Assembly (NCBI RefSeq): GCF_018861755.1
Contig: NZ_JAHLEF010000002.1
Coordinates: 299,657-363,656, forward strand
Source: Clostridium sp. CF012
Lineage (GTDB): Bacteria; Bacillota; Clostridia; Clostridiales; Clostridiaceae
Direction: 5' to 3'
Length of the DNA stretch: 64,000 bases
The position numbers were made by a program, and so were the translations under genes. Below the pieces are notes generated by a model that did no database searches, was not told the origin of the DNA, and worked only from the letters and a program-made list of their open reading frames with translations. This document shows positions 53,047 through 62,184 of this stretch, piece after piece; position 1 is the first letter of the stretch, and each line of letters begins with the position of its first letter.

Positions 53047-54645
53047 TTATAGCTGCTTCCATTCTTTCATTATATTTTCTGCAACTTTTAGTCCGTCCAC
53101 CGCGGCAGAAATTATTCCACCTGCATATCCTGCTCCTTCTCCTGCTGGATATAGGCCTTCTAGGGATATGCTTTGGAGTTTATCATTTCTATCAATCCTT
53201 ACTGGTGCTGAGGTTCTTGTTTCAATACCAGTAAGTATTGCGTCTTCCCGTGCAAACCCATTTATTTTATAGTCAAATTTAGGCAACGCCTCTTTTATAG
53301 CATCCGTTACAAAGCTAGGCAAACATTTAGTAAGATCAGCAAATTTATATCCAGGGGTATAGCTCGGTTTTACACCGCCTATTTCAGTACTAACCCTTCC
53401 CTTTAAGAAATCTCCAACTAATTGTACCGGCGCATTATAGTTTGCTCCTCCAATATTATAAGCTAGTGCTTCACAATGCCTTTGGAATTCAATACCAGCC
53501 AGCGGGCTATCTGATCCAAAGTCCTTAGGCCCTACAGATACTACTATAGCTGAGTTTGCATTGGCCTTATCTCTCTTATATTTACTCATTCCATTTATTG
53601 CAAGGCATCCTTGTTCGGAAGCTGCTGCTACCACTTCTCCACCTGGGCACATACAAAAACTATATACCGATCTATCTAATTTTTCACTTGTATAAGTGAG
53701 CTTGTAATCAGCAGCTTTTAATCTTTCATGACCAGCAAATTTACCATATTGGTTTTCATCAATCATACCTTGTGGGTGTTCTATTCTAACTCCTATTGCA
53801 AAAGGTTTACTAGACATAAATATTCCTTTTTCATATAACATTTCATAGGTATCGCGCGCACTATGTCCTAAGGCTAGGATTACGCTATCACATGGTATTT
53901 CTTCTCCATTGACTACTACACTTTTTATTTTTTTATCTTTAATTTTTATATCTTCAAGTTTACTATTAAATCTCACTTCTCCGCCAAGCCCTATAATAGC
54001 TTCTCTAATGCTTTTCACAACTACTTTTAGTATATCTGTACCTATGTGGGGCTTGCCCATATATAATATTTCTTCTGGCGCACCAGCTTTCACAAATTCT
54101 TCTAATATATAGTCACATCTAGTGTCCTTTATTCTTGTAGTTAGCTTTCCATCTGAAAAGGTCCCTGCTCCACCTTCACCAAATTGCACATTAGATTCCG
54201 TATTTAACACTGCCCTTGTCCAAAACTTATTTATGGTATTTGTCCTACGCTCTACACTTTCTCCTCTTTCTATAATTAGAGGTTTATATCCCTTTTGTGC
54301 CATAAGAAGACCCGCAAACATTCCCGCTGGTCCCATTCCCACTATTATTGGTCTATGGTTCATATCTTTAGTTCCAAATTCAAACTCAGAATTATACTTG
54401 ACTTCTTCAATTTTAACATCTTTATCATTTGCTCTGGTAACGATTTTCATTTCATTATCCATTTCAATAAGAGCTGCATAATTAAACTTAATATTATTTT
54501 TTTTCCTTGCATCTATGGATTCTTTGGCTATTTTAAAAACTTTTATTTCACTTTGGTCAATCTTCATTTTTCTTGCTGCCTTTATTTTTACATCTTCTAT
54601 ATTTTCGTCTATATCAAGAACTATGTTATTTACTTTAATTGCCAT
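53047..54645 (-). CDS. FAD-dependent protein (NAD(P)/FAD oxidoreductase-like)
   Basis: 532-residue flavoprotein of the group often listed as FAD-dependent protein C-terminal domain-containing. RPIIVGMGPAGMFAGLLMA (FAD site, about residue 100), VQFGEGGAGTFSDGKLTTR, VILALGHSARDTYEML and a C-terminal GLYPAGEGAGYAGGI. The preceding 90 residues form a separate small domain (VLDIDENIEDVKIKAARK). Substrate unknown. Its start overlaps the cdaR stop by 11 bp, so it is likely translated with the cdaA-cdaR pair. Confidence 0.85.
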   Translation of the reverse strand: MAIKVNNIVLDIDENIEDVKIKAARKMKIDQSEIKVFKIAKESIDARKKNNIKFNYAALIEMDNEMKIVTRANDKDVKIEEVKYNSEFEFGTKDMNHRPIIVGMGPAGMFAGLLMAQKGYKPLIIERGESVERRTNTINKFWTRAVLNTESNVQFGEGGAGTFSDGKLTTRIKDTRCDYILEEFVKAGAPEEILYMGKPHIGTDILKVVVKSIREAIIGLGGEVRFNSKLEDIKIKDKKIKSVVVNGEEIPCDSVILALGHSARDTYEMLYEKGIFMSSKPFAIGVRIEHPQGMIDENQYGKFAGHERLKAADYKLTYTSEKLDRSVYSFCMCPGGEVVAAASEQGCLAINGMSKYKRDKANANSAIVVSVGPKDFGSDSPLAGIEFQRHCEALAYNIGGANYNAPVQLVGDFLKGRVSTEIGGVKPSYTPGYKFADLTKCLPSFVTDAIKEALPKFDYKINGFAREDAILTGIETRTSAPVRIDRNDKLQSISLEGLYPAGEGAGYAGGIISAAVDGLKVAENIMKEWKQL

Positions 54646-55906
54646 TAGTAGTTGTTACCTCCGTTTGTTTTTTCGTAATAGTTACTAATATTTTATCTGG
54701 AACTTCGGATATTAATTTTACGTCTTCTGGCATTGTCACCGTTACTTTCAAGGTGTGCTGACCTTCTACTAAATTAGCTAAGTCTACAGTAGCGGTAATT
54801 TCTTTTAAATCCAAGGCATTTATAACTGCTTCAGTGCCCGAAATAACTAATGAACCCTTATCTTTCTCTAACTTTACATCATATTTTTCATCTAAATTAT
54901 TATATTTGATGTCTATACTTAGGGTTTTTTCCACTACCTTATCGGGGATTTTTTCTACTACCTTATTTATATTAATTTCAACCTTAACTACACTTTCGCC
55001 ACTAGCACTAACTAAACTTACTCCACTAGGAATTATTACCTTTGCATCCATTGTAGTACTCTCACTTATTTTACTTAAATCAATAGCTTCCGTGCTTAAG
55101 TTTTCTAGTTGGTTAAGGTCAGCTATACTTCCGGTCACATCAAATCGTTCCGGCAGTACTTTTATACTTCCTAAAGTATATTTCGAGTCTAAATTCCCTG
55201 TGGTTTTTACTTTTATTCCTACAGATTTAGTCCTTTTTAAAGGGATCTTAACATCCATATGAGATGGGTTTACAGTAACTTCCTTTATTTCTTTCCCCGC
55301 GGCATCTACAGGTTTAAGTTTATAGCTTTTTATAACATCGGAATCCTTACCTTGTATATCTATTTCTATTAATATCTCTTTTACAATATCTACAAACTTT
55401 GACCCACCGACCACCATAGCATTGTTTTGTGATAATTTTGCTGCAGATGCATAATAGCCTTCTTTGGCCTTTCCAGTTATATTTACACTTATAGGCTTTT
55501 TAGCCTCAGTTATCTCATCTAAATTTATTGTTATAAAAAGACCATCACTATTAGTCACATTTATATTATTAGGACTTTTCCTTATTTCAATTGGAATTTT
55601 TTGTTCTCCTCTTTTAAGGGCATATGCACCTAAATCTGCCACTACCGTGAAATCTTCTGCTTTCGTATTTAAAAGCATACCAGTATTAGCTCCTTTAATA
55701 TTTAAGGATGTGGTTAAATCTTGCCCTGGCACTATAATGAGCTTTGATTGAGTTAATATATCTGTATTTAAGAGCTTTACAGGTATGTTCTTAAGCTTAT
55801 AAGCAGTCAGTGGACTTTCTGTACTTGTAATAAAAAGCCATAGTACAAAGGCAGCTATTACACAGCAAATTTTAATTACTAATTGTTGTTTCCCCTCTTT
55901 ATCCAT
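54635..55906 (-). CDS. cdaR: CdaR, YbbR-domain regulator of diadenylate cyclase
   Basis: 423-residue protein: one N-terminal TM (ICCVIAAFVLWLFITST) and four YbbR-type repeats outside, each about 80 residues with patterns such as LLNTDILTQSKLIIVPGQDLTTSLNIKG. The last repeat ends SEVPDKILVTITKKQ. CdaR tunes CdaA in Firmicutes. The gene overlaps the cdaA 3' end by 28 bp and the FAD gene start, so the three are translationally linked. Confidence 0.9.
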   Translation of the reverse strand: MDKEGKQQLVIKICCVIAAFVLWLFITSTESPLTAYKLKNIPVKLLNTDILTQSKLIIVPGQDLTTSLNIKGANTGMLLNTKAEDFTVVADLGAYALKRGEQKIPIEIRKSPNNINVTNSDGLFITINLDEITEAKKPISVNITGKAKEGYYASAAKLSQNNAMVVGGSKFVDIVKEILIEIDIQGKDSDVIKSYKLKPVDAAGKEIKEVTVNPSHMDVKIPLKRTKSVGIKVKTTGNLDSKYTLGSIKVLPERFDVTGSIADLNQLENLSTEAIDLSKISESTTMDAKVIIPSGVSLVSASGESVVKVEININKVVEKIPDKVVEKTLSIDIKYNNLDEKYDVKLEKDKGSLVISGTEAVINALDLKEITATVDLANLVEGQHTLKVTVTMPEDVKLISEVPDKILVTITKKQTEVTTTNGN

Positions 55907-56733
55907 GACTTTACTCGCTCCTTTAAAGTTATTTTTTTACTTTGCCTATTCTTTATTATTTGAACAAGTATTTTCTTAAGCTTATCCCGGTCATAGTTTC
56001 TTACCAATCTCCCATTCACGGCGAGTGATATATTCCCTGTTTCTTCTGATACTATTATTGTTAGCGCATCTGAAGTTTCAGTTATTCCTATGGCTGCTCT
56101 ATGCCGCGTTCCTAGTTTCTTACTTATTTTATCATTGCTTGTTAAAGGCAGAAAACATCCTGCCGCTATTATTCTATCATTTCTAATTACTGTAGCCCCA
56201 TCATGAAGTGGAGTATTAACCACAAATATATTTTCTAGTAATGCAGCAGATATTACTGCATCCATTGTAGTTCCAGTTTTAATTACTTCTCCAATACCTG
56301 TTTTTTGTTCTATTACTATTAGCGCTCCTGTTCTACTTTTAGATAGGTTTTCAACAGCATTAACAACTTCAGTTATTACTATCTCCACCGTCTCTTCATT
56401 TTCAAATATGTGTTTATCTGTAAAAGCGGTCCTTCCAAGGTGCTCTAAGGCGCTTCTTATTTCTGGTTGAAAAATTATAACTATAGTCAAAACACCGATT
56501 GTTATTGTCTTATTTAAAATCCAATTTAACACAGTTAAATTAAGCAATCCGCTTATTGGTATAAGCACAAAAATAAGAACTATTCCTTTTAATAATTGTA
56601 CAGCTCTTGTTTCTTTAATTAATATGTATCCTTTATAGAATATATACGCCACCACTAATATATCCAAAACTGAAAAAAAACTTATATTTTTAATTGTGCT
56701 TAACATTAATTTAAGTACATCCATAAAGCTCAC
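55879..56733 (-). CDS. cdaA: Diadenylate cyclase CdaA
   Basis: 284-residue DAC enzyme making c-di-AMP from two ATP. Three TM segments in the first 80 residues, then the catalytic domain with NTPLHDGATVI (DGA) and LGTRHRAAIGITE (RHR), both motifs intact. CdaA supplies the signal sensed by riboswitches such as the one at 58062-58154, only 1.3 kb away. The usual third partner, glmM, lies 15 kb downstream. Confidence 0.96.
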   Translation of the reverse strand: MSFMDVLKLMLSTIKNISFFSVLDILVVAYIFYKGYILIKETRAVQLLKGIVLIFVLIPISGLLNLTVLNWILNKTITIGVLTIVIIFQPEIRSALEHLGRTAFTDKHIFENEETVEIVITEVVNAVENLSKSRTGALIVIEQKTGIGEVIKTGTTMDAVISAALLENIFVVNTPLHDGATVIRNDRIIAAGCFLPLTSNDKISKKLGTRHRAAIGITETSDALTIIVSEETGNISLAVNGRLVRNYDRDKLKKILVQIIKNRQSKKITLKERVKSWIKRGNNN

Positions 56734-56988
56734 GCCCCCTTACTAAGACTCCTATATACAATTATACACCATGCTATGGCTTATTAATATAAATTATAAG
56801 TTAATTTTATTATAATATTTAGACTTATAATCGTAAATTATTTTATTGAATTAATAGTTTCAAATGCTAAAGGTTCGAATTTTATAATTTAACTAGAATA
56901 ATTTATAAATTATGATAATATAAGAATATAAATTAGGATAATATAACAATATAACAATATAAGCCAAAAAATAAAGGAGTGAGTTTAT

Positions 56989-58020
56989 TTGAGCGAAAAC
57001 AAAGATATTGCAGATGCTATTACGAAAAGAAAAACCTTTAAAATTATACTTTTTCTATCTATTATAATGACCTCCGTAGGGATCTTCTTTGCTAGCTACT
57101 ATTCATCTATAAATAAGGTATATGACTCCTATGAAAGCACCATAGTAAATAGTATTAATGGTATTAACGAAGTTAATAAAAATATAGAGCAATCTTTTAA
57201 TAGTAGCGGGACGATAGATGTTGAATATGCAAAAAAACAATTACCCAGTATCATTAATGATTTGACTAAATTAAAAGATGATTTAGCAACTTCGAAGCCT
57301 ACTTCAAAATATAAAAAGGACCATGAAAATCTAAAACTAGGTTTAGCTAATAATTTATTAATCTATAGGCAATCACTGGCAATTTTAAACTCACCTTCCG
57401 GACCTTCAGTAGATGAATTTAGTACTACTCTTAAAACTTATAGAAATGACTGCATGAATTTTTATTCCATGATAGATACTCAAAAGATTAAAATAGAACT
57501 TCCAAAAACTTCATTAACCTTCATTGATGAAGTTCTTAATGACAGTTATATGGCCATAAGAATACAAAAGGAAGAAGATATTAAATCTAAGCAAGTCCAG
57601 GAATTCATTAGTAATATCGACGTCATATCCAAGAACTTTTCAGATGTTAAGATTAATTATTACTCCTATGTACTAAAAGTAAGAAAAAAAGATATATCCT
57701 ATGATGAGCTCTTGTTATTAGTAGATGATAATATTACAAAATTAAGAAATGTGAAAACTACTTTTAAAGGCTTATCTATACCACCTTCTACCATCCCTAC
57801 TTACGAAGCCTTTAAACCATTATTGGATATGTATGAAAGTTATTTAAGCGATTTTAAACTCTCACTTACTAGTGAAAAAATTCAAGCCTTAAGTTCTGTT
57901 ATAGGCACATCAGCATCAGATACTTTATATAATTCTTCTAATGTAAAATTTGGTGAATTAGAAAATTTTTATAATACGTTTAATAAACTCTTTATTGAAC
58001 TAAAAAATAAATATAATTAA
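56989..58020 (+). CDS. Hypothetical membrane-anchored protein
   Basis: 343-residue protein: a short cytoplasmic start, one TM (KIILFLSIIMTSVGIFFAS) and a mostly helical outside domain with SIINDLTKLKDDLATS and VKTTFKGLSIPPSTIP, the spacing of coiled helices. TTG start 5 bases after AAAGGAGTGAG. I do not recognise the family; the layout recalls secreted helical-bundle domains. It lies divergent to cdaA and 50 bp before the c-di-AMP riboswitch. Confidence 0.6.
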   Translation: MSENKDIADAITKRKTFKIILFLSIIMTSVGIFFASYYSSINKVYDSYESTIVNSINGINEVNKNIEQSFNSSGTIDVEYAKKQLPSIINDLTKLKDDLATSKPTSKYKKDHENLKLGLANNLLIYRQSLAILNSPSGPSVDEFSTTLKTYRNDCMNFYSMIDTQKIKIELPKTSLTFIDEVLNDSYMAIRIQKEEDIKSKQVQEFISNIDVISKNFSDVKINYYSYVLKVRKKDISYDELLLLVDDNITKLRNVKTTFKGLSIPPSTIPTYEAFKPLLDMYESYLSDFKLSLTSEKIQALSSVIGTSASDTLYNSSNVKFGELENFYNTFNKLFIELKNKYN

Positions 58021-58061
58021 TGTATTATCTTTATACTCTTGGGCACACTATTACTGCCTAA

Positions 58062-58154
58062 GTAAAAAAACGCGGAGGAACCAAGCATTTGGGGTGAATC
58101 ACAAGTTGTGTAGGTTAAACCTTTTCCGAACCCGTCAGCTAACTCCGTAGGCAA
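58062..58154 (+). ncRNA. c-di-AMP riboswitch (ydaO-yuaA type)
   Basis: The leader of the wall hydrolase gene has ACGCGGAGGAACCA, GGGGTGAATCACA, TAGGTTAAACC, CTTTTCCGAACCCGTCAG and CTAACTCCGTAGGC in order, which are the conserved blocks of the ydaO-yuaA aptamer. The aptamer ends a few bases before the ribosome site AAAGGAGAGG, leaving no room for a terminator. Exact 5' limit is approximate. Confidence 0.93.
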
Positions 58155-58168
58155 AAGGAGAGGATAAT

Positions 58169-58723
58169 ATGAAAAAATTTGCTTTTTTAGCTTGTATCTT
58201 AACATTATTCACATTATTACCTAGTTTAAACGTAAAGGGAGAATATTTGTATTCAAAAGGTTCCGAAATTAGAGATTTATATAATGAGAAAATAGAAGCT
58301 ATAGCTGTATTTAATGGCTCCAATGACTCAATTTATGTAACTGATGAGGATATTTATCTAATGTCTCAAGTTGTGTATGCTGAGAGTTGTGGTGAACCTG
58401 CTAGTGGCAAACTTGCAGTAGCCTCTGTTATATTAAATCGTACTAGAGATGGTAGTTTTCCAAAATCTATTTCTGGTGTTATTAATCAAAGGAATGCCTT
58501 TTCTTGTGTTAAAAGGGGAAAGGTAGTTCATAAAGGAAAGCCGGATGTTATTCCAGATTCCGCTAGTTACGCAGCTGTATTAGATGCATTAAAAGGTAAA
58601 GACCCTACGGATAAGGCTGTTTTCTTTTATAATCCTGAAATATCAACTTCTCAGTGGATGAAGGATATAAAAAAGGCCAATATTAAGACTATAGGAAATC
58701 ATGTATTTTTTGTAGTTAAATAA
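58169..58723 (+). CDS. Cell wall hydrolase, SleB-like
   Basis: 184-residue secreted hydrolase: signal peptide (KFAFLACILTLFTLLPSL), about 40 spacer residues, then a Hydrolase_2 (SleB-like) domain: LMSQVVYAESCGEPASGKLA (with catalytic Glu), AVASVILNRTRDGSFP and GVINQRNAFSCVKRG, ending KTIGNHVFFVV. It cuts peptidoglycan, probably a lytic transglycosylase type. Translated from an mRNA with a c-di-AMP riboswitch, as for many wall hydrolases in Firmicutes. Confidence 0.9.
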   Translation: MKKFAFLACILTLFTLLPSLNVKGEYLYSKGSEIRDLYNEKIEAIAVFNGSNDSIYVTDEDIYLMSQVVYAESCGEPASGKLAVASVILNRTRDGSFPKSISGVINQRNAFSCVKRGKVVHKGKPDVIPDSASYAAVLDALKGKDPTDKAVFFYNPEISTSQWMKDIKKANIKTIGNHVFFVVK

Positions 58724-58725
58724 AA

Positions 58726-58791
58726 AAACTGTAGTTATGCACTACAGTTTAGGCAGTTAACTGTAGTTAGAACTAACTACAGTTGGCTGCC
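58726..58791. terminator. Two nested hairpins between convergent genes
   Basis: AAACTGTAGT-5-ACTACAGTTT, then a larger stem GGCAG..AACTGTAGTT..AACTACAGTT..CTGCC followed by TTTATTTATTT. They separate the hydrolase gene (plus) from the thioredoxin reductase-like gene (minus). The shared 10-bp AACTGTAGTT makes alternative pairing possible. Confidence 0.8.
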
Positions 58792-58796
58792 TTTAT

Positions 58797-59660
58797 TTAT
58801 TTCTTAGTTAAATCCAAATAGGAAACTGCACTTAAAGCAGCTACTAGGCCTTCACCAGCTGCTTTCATATACTGATACGGCTTTCCGGTGCAATCTCCTG
58901 CTGCAAAGCAGCCTTCTATGTTTGATTGCATATTTCTATCTACTTTTATATGATCTTGTTCTATATTAAGACCTGGAACTAATTGACTTGGAGATAAACT
59001 ATCCCTGAGCATAAAAATCCCATCTGTAATTATTTCCCCATGATCTAAAATAAGCTTAGTTACCCTGTCTTCACCTACTATTTCTATAGGTTTATGACTT
59101 ATTATCTCTACATTAGAATTTAGTTTATAGTCCCCTTTATACATCGGAATATAATAGGTTTTGCCACACAGCTCACTGACAAAATTAGTTTCTTCTTCAG
59201 CCTCATTATTATATCCTACTACAACAACTGTTTTCCCTTTGTATAACGGAGCGTCACAGGTAGCACAGTAGCCTACGCCCTTTCCTAATAACTTTTCTTC
59301 GCCTTTTAATGGTTTAGTGTATTCTATGCCTGTAGCTAAAATTATTGATTTAGCCTCATATATTTTTTCATTTACCATCAGTGCAAAATAATCTCCCATA
59401 GCGTAAACATTATTTATTCTCTCATTTACGATGCCTATGCCCATAGCTTCAATATGTGCTGCAAAATGGTTTTTAAGCTCTTTTCCCGTAAGATTATAAA
59501 ATCCCAAAAAATTATTTACCTTTGGCGCTTTTACTAGTTTCCGACTTAATTCCTTACTTCCAAAGAGTATTATGTTTTTATTTCTAATTTTAGAATTAAT
59601 AGCTGCTTCAAGCCCAGCTGGTCCTGTCCCAATTATAGCTATATCATATCTTTCTCCCAT
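58797..59660 (-). CDS. Thioredoxin reductase, probable ferredoxin-dependent flavin type
   Basis: 287-residue flavoenzyme with the FAD site IIGTGPAGLEAAI, the redox pair CATCD (near residue 133) and a C-terminal AAGDCTGKPYQYMKAAGEG. The usual NADPH motifs are missing: where GGGNSA and HRR would stand there is VGYNNEAEEE and YIPMYKGDYK. This is the mark of ferredoxin-dependent flavin thioredoxin reductase, described from Clostridium acetobutylicum. It lies 120 bp downstream of trxA, its likely partner. Confidence 0.83.
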   Translation of the reverse strand: MGERYDIAIIGTGPAGLEAAINSKIRNKNIILFGSKELSRKLVKAPKVNNFLGFYNLTGKELKNHFAAHIEAMGIGIVNERINNVYAMGDYFALMVNEKIYEAKSIILATGIEYTKPLKGEEKLLGKGVGYCATCDAPLYKGKTVVVVGYNNEAEEETNFVSELCGKTYYIPMYKGDYKLNSNVEIISHKPIEIVGEDRVTKLILDHGEIITDGIFMLRDSLSPSQLVPGLNIEQDHIKVDRNMQSNIEGCFAAGDCTGKPYQYMKAAGEGLVAALSAVSYLDLTKK

Positions 59661-59696
59661 TATATTCCTCCTTATAAAGTCTGCAATCCATAAAAT

Positions 59697-59740
59697 GGAG
59701 ATGTTTATTTAAATTATAAAAATTTAAATAAACTATCTCC
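59697..59740 (-). terminator. Hairpin between trxA and reductase gene
   Basis: GGAGAT.TTTATTTAAATT pairs with AATTTAAATAAA.ATCTCC around a short loop, 40 bp after the trxA stop. It may attenuate transcription into the reductase gene. Confidence 0.65.
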
Positions 59741-59782
59741 AGAACATCTCTATTAAATTATCTTCTGAAATGTAGTTAACCT

Positions 59783-60100
59783 TTATAAATTTCTTTGGAT
59801 TATTTTCTTTATGTCTGCCTTAGGTCTAAATCCAACCATAGTCTCTTTAACTGTATCTTTGCTAAATACCATAACTGTTGGAATACTTGCAATTCTATAC
59901 TTAGATGAGATCATTGGGCTTTCATCTACGTTAACTTTTGCAAATTTAACTTCTGTTCCCATTTCCTTTGCTAATTCTTCAATTACTGGACTTAGCATTC
60001 TACAAGGTCCACACCAAGGCGCCCAAAAATCAACTACAACTATATTATCTGAATTTCCAATTTCCTCATCAAAGTTTTTATCATTGACTTCTTTAATCAT
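59783..60100 (-). CDS. trxA: Thioredoxin
   Basis: 105-residue thioredoxin with active site WAPWCGPCRM, the cis-Pro loop IASIPTVMVF and an intact fold. It carries electrons to ribonucleotide reductase, peroxidases and other disulphide targets. The ATG has GGAGG eight bases upstream. A consensus promoter and a CsoR-type dyad precede it, so expression is probably controlled by copper or sulphane stress. Confidence 0.96.
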   Translation of the reverse strand: MIKEVNDKNFDEEIGNSDNIVVVDFWAPWCGPCRMLSPVIEELAKEMGTEVKFAKVNVDESPMISSKYRIASIPTVMVFSKDTVKETMVGFRPKADIKKIIQRNL

Positions 60101-60119
60101 TTTATTACCTCCAGTTGTT

Positions 60120-60178
60120 ATACCCCATCAGGGTATGTTCTATAGTATTATTGTATACCTTATTTTGTGACTAGTCAA
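60120..60178 (-). promoter_or_regulatory. trxA promoter with CsoR-like dyad in the leader
   Basis: On the minus strand TTGACT (60178-60173), a 17-bp spacer and TACAAT (60155-60150). Downstream, at 60120-60136, the dyad ATACCC-5-GGGTAT matches the pattern of CsoR/CstR-type operators (TACCC..GGGTA). The start of transcription would be near 60143. Confidence 0.65.
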
Positions 60179-60295
60179 TAATTTTTTATTATCATTTGTT
60201 AAAATTAGGTTTTTGATGTTTTATGAAAATTGTTGCGCAAATGTTACATACTTTAGCATTAGTATGCCCTAACTTAACCGTAATAATATCCCCAG

Positions 60296-61540
60296 CTACT
60301 TCAATATATTTTTCACTACAGTGTTGTTGTATTGTGAATCGGGAAACTTTTTTATTAATTTTTCTGCGTAACCCTTAGCTTTCACTATATCTACGTCTTT
60401 ATTTATAAGGATTAAATTATATAAAATTTCCTGTGTGTAGCTTCCCTTAGGAAATTGTTTTAAACTAAGTTCGTAATACACCACAGCATTTTGAAAGTCA
60501 GAACCAGATTTGTAACTAAGCGCTAACATATAAATTATATGTTCCTTTAAATAATTATCTTCAGAATATGGCAATGCATATAAAAAATATTTTTCAGCTT
60601 CAACAAACTTTTTATCTTGCATATACTTTAGGCCTTTTTCATAAAAATATACTATTCCATCACCCTTAATAATTTCTTCGGCTTTTACCATAAGTATTTT
60701 ATCATTCATTTCCAAATCAGCAGTCTTCCACTGATTTATATACCCAATAATTTGCTCCATATTGTTAGTTTTTATAGCCTCTGCAAATTTTTCTTGTGGG
60801 AATTCCAGCTTTTGCTTTGGTTTATTTTCTTGTAGCTTATTTTCTATGGGTTTATTTTCAATAATGCTTGTACTCTTCTTATCTACCTGAGTATTTTTTT
60901 CAACTTCACTTTTACCCATTATTGATGGATTTCTTAGTTTATATATATATGCCTTACTTAATAGCAACACAGATATAGTTAAAAATATACTTGCCGTTAC
61001 TATAGATATCTTTTTATAGTCTATTTCTCGCTTTAAGTTACCATATTGTATTAGGGTTTTTTTATTCATAATAGCCGCAGTATTTTTTTTATCTGTTTTT
61101 AAAACATCCATTATGTAAGGTAGCGCTTTATCATATTCTCCTTGTTTTATATAGCAAAGGCTAACAAGATTATTAACGTTTATAAAATTAAAGTGGCTGT
61201 TTTCACATTGCTTAAGAATTTCTAGAGCTCCAGAGATATTAAACCGCTTTATGAGATCCAAGGCATTAACATACAATTGTAGCTTTTCCTTATCCCTTGT
61301 ACTATCCTTTAAATACTTTTTTGATACTTTATCATTATTTCTTTTATAATTTATATTCCACATTTTTTTAGCACTTTCTAAATCACCTTTTAAATAGTAT
61401 AAAATGCCCTTTAAATTTAAAGCTGCAGCATTTGTAATATTTAAAGCAATACTTTTTTCACAAAGAGCTAATGCTTTGTCTATATATCCATCATTATATT
61501 TATTCATTGCTTTCACATACAATTTCCCTGATTTATCCAT
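60296..61540 (-). CDS. TPR-repeat membrane protein
   Basis: 414 residues. The N-terminal tetratricopeptide units (LYVKAMNKYNDGYIDKALAL, NAAALNLKGILYYLKGDL, KQGEYDKALPYI) lie on the cytoplasmic side, a single TM (KISIVTASIFLTISVLLLS) near residue 190 follows, then a Lys/Pro-rich linker and a second set of TPR units outside (YEKGLKYMQDKKFVEAEKYF, AVVYYELSLKQFPKG). It may scaffold an envelope complex. PR1 copy 3 lies 49 bp upstream of its start. Confidence 0.75.
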   Translation of the reverse strand: MDKSGKLYVKAMNKYNDGYIDKALALCEKSIALNITNAAALNLKGILYYLKGDLESAKKMWNINYKRNNDKVSKKYLKDSTRDKEKLQLYVNALDLIKRFNISGALEILKQCENSHFNFINVNNLVSLCYIKQGEYDKALPYIMDVLKTDKKNTAAIMNKKTLIQYGNLKREIDYKKISIVTASIFLTISVLLLSKAYIYKLRNPSIMGKSEVEKNTQVDKKSTSIIENKPIENKLQENKPKQKLEFPQEKFAEAIKTNNMEQIIGYINQWKTADLEMNDKILMVKAEEIIKGDGIVYFYEKGLKYMQDKKFVEAEKYFLYALPYSEDNYLKEHIIYMLALSYKSGSDFQNAVVYYELSLKQFPKGSYTQEILYNLILINKDVDIVKAKGYAEKLIKKFPDSQYNNTVVKNILK

Positions 61541-61588
61541 AGTTTCACCTTTATTTCACATATTTATGAGCAGTTTAATTATATAATA

Positions 61589-61778
61589 GAAAAGTATATA
61601 TTACTACAGCTTCATTTCGCTTCGCTAAGTAAGTCTAAACTAATTTTACTGGAAGATGCTAAAATGTGCAAACTCGCTAGCGCTCAAACATGCACTTTTC
61701 TTAACGCATCTTCCATTAAAATTAGTTAAGACTTACTAAAGCTTGCTCAAATGAATCTTACGTAATATATACTTTTCT
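61589..61778. repeat. Palindromic repeat family PR1, copy 3 (full length, inverted)
   Basis: GAAAAGTATATATTAC and its complement at the ends, core ATTTTAATGGAAGATGC and hairpin centre GTGCATGTTTGAGCG. It is oriented opposite to copies 1 and 2. It lies upstream of the TPR gene, so an effect on its expression is possible. Confidence 0.85.
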
Positions 61779-61800
61779 GTCCTCATTTAAACATTGGGAC

Positions 61801-61839
<39 letters not shown>

Positions 61840-61871
61840 AACAGTTACTGATAAATAATTAGAATTTTTAA

Positions 61872-62005
61872 AGGTTGAGATATACTGAAATGTGCACACT
61901 CCAAGTCACTCGAACATGCAATTTTCTTAACACATCTTTCATTGAAATTAATTAAGAATTATTAAAGCTTGTTCGAATGCAATTCACGTAATATATACTT
62001 TTCTT
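61872..62005. repeat. Palindromic repeat family PR1, copy 4 (right half)
   Basis: GTGCACACTCCAAGTCACTCGAACATGCAATTTTCTTAA onward follows the PR1 right half to GTAATATATACTTTTC; the left half is missing or decayed. It is in the same orientation as copy 3. Confidence 0.65.
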
Positions 62006-62044
62006 AACCTGTTAAATGCAAAATATGATTAAGAATGCAAATAA

Positions 62045-62160
62045 AGTATGAAATTTCTCCGAAGTGACTTGCAATACGAAAAGAAGAAGCTATTGAATTT
62101 CTTAATCGAATTTCAAGTTTCAATTTCATATTGCAAGGCACGTAGGAGAAATTTCATACT
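62045..62160. repeat. Second palindromic repeat family (PR2)
   Basis: A 116-bp element with exact 16-bp ends, AGTATGAAATTTCTCC and its complement, and imperfect inner arms (GAAGTGACTTGCAATA against TATTGCAAGGCACG). It lies 25 bp from the anti-sigma gene stop and may double as its terminator. A diverged half appears at 37598-37650. Confidence 0.75.
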
Positions 62161-62184
62161 TACTTTTAGAATCATATTTAAACT

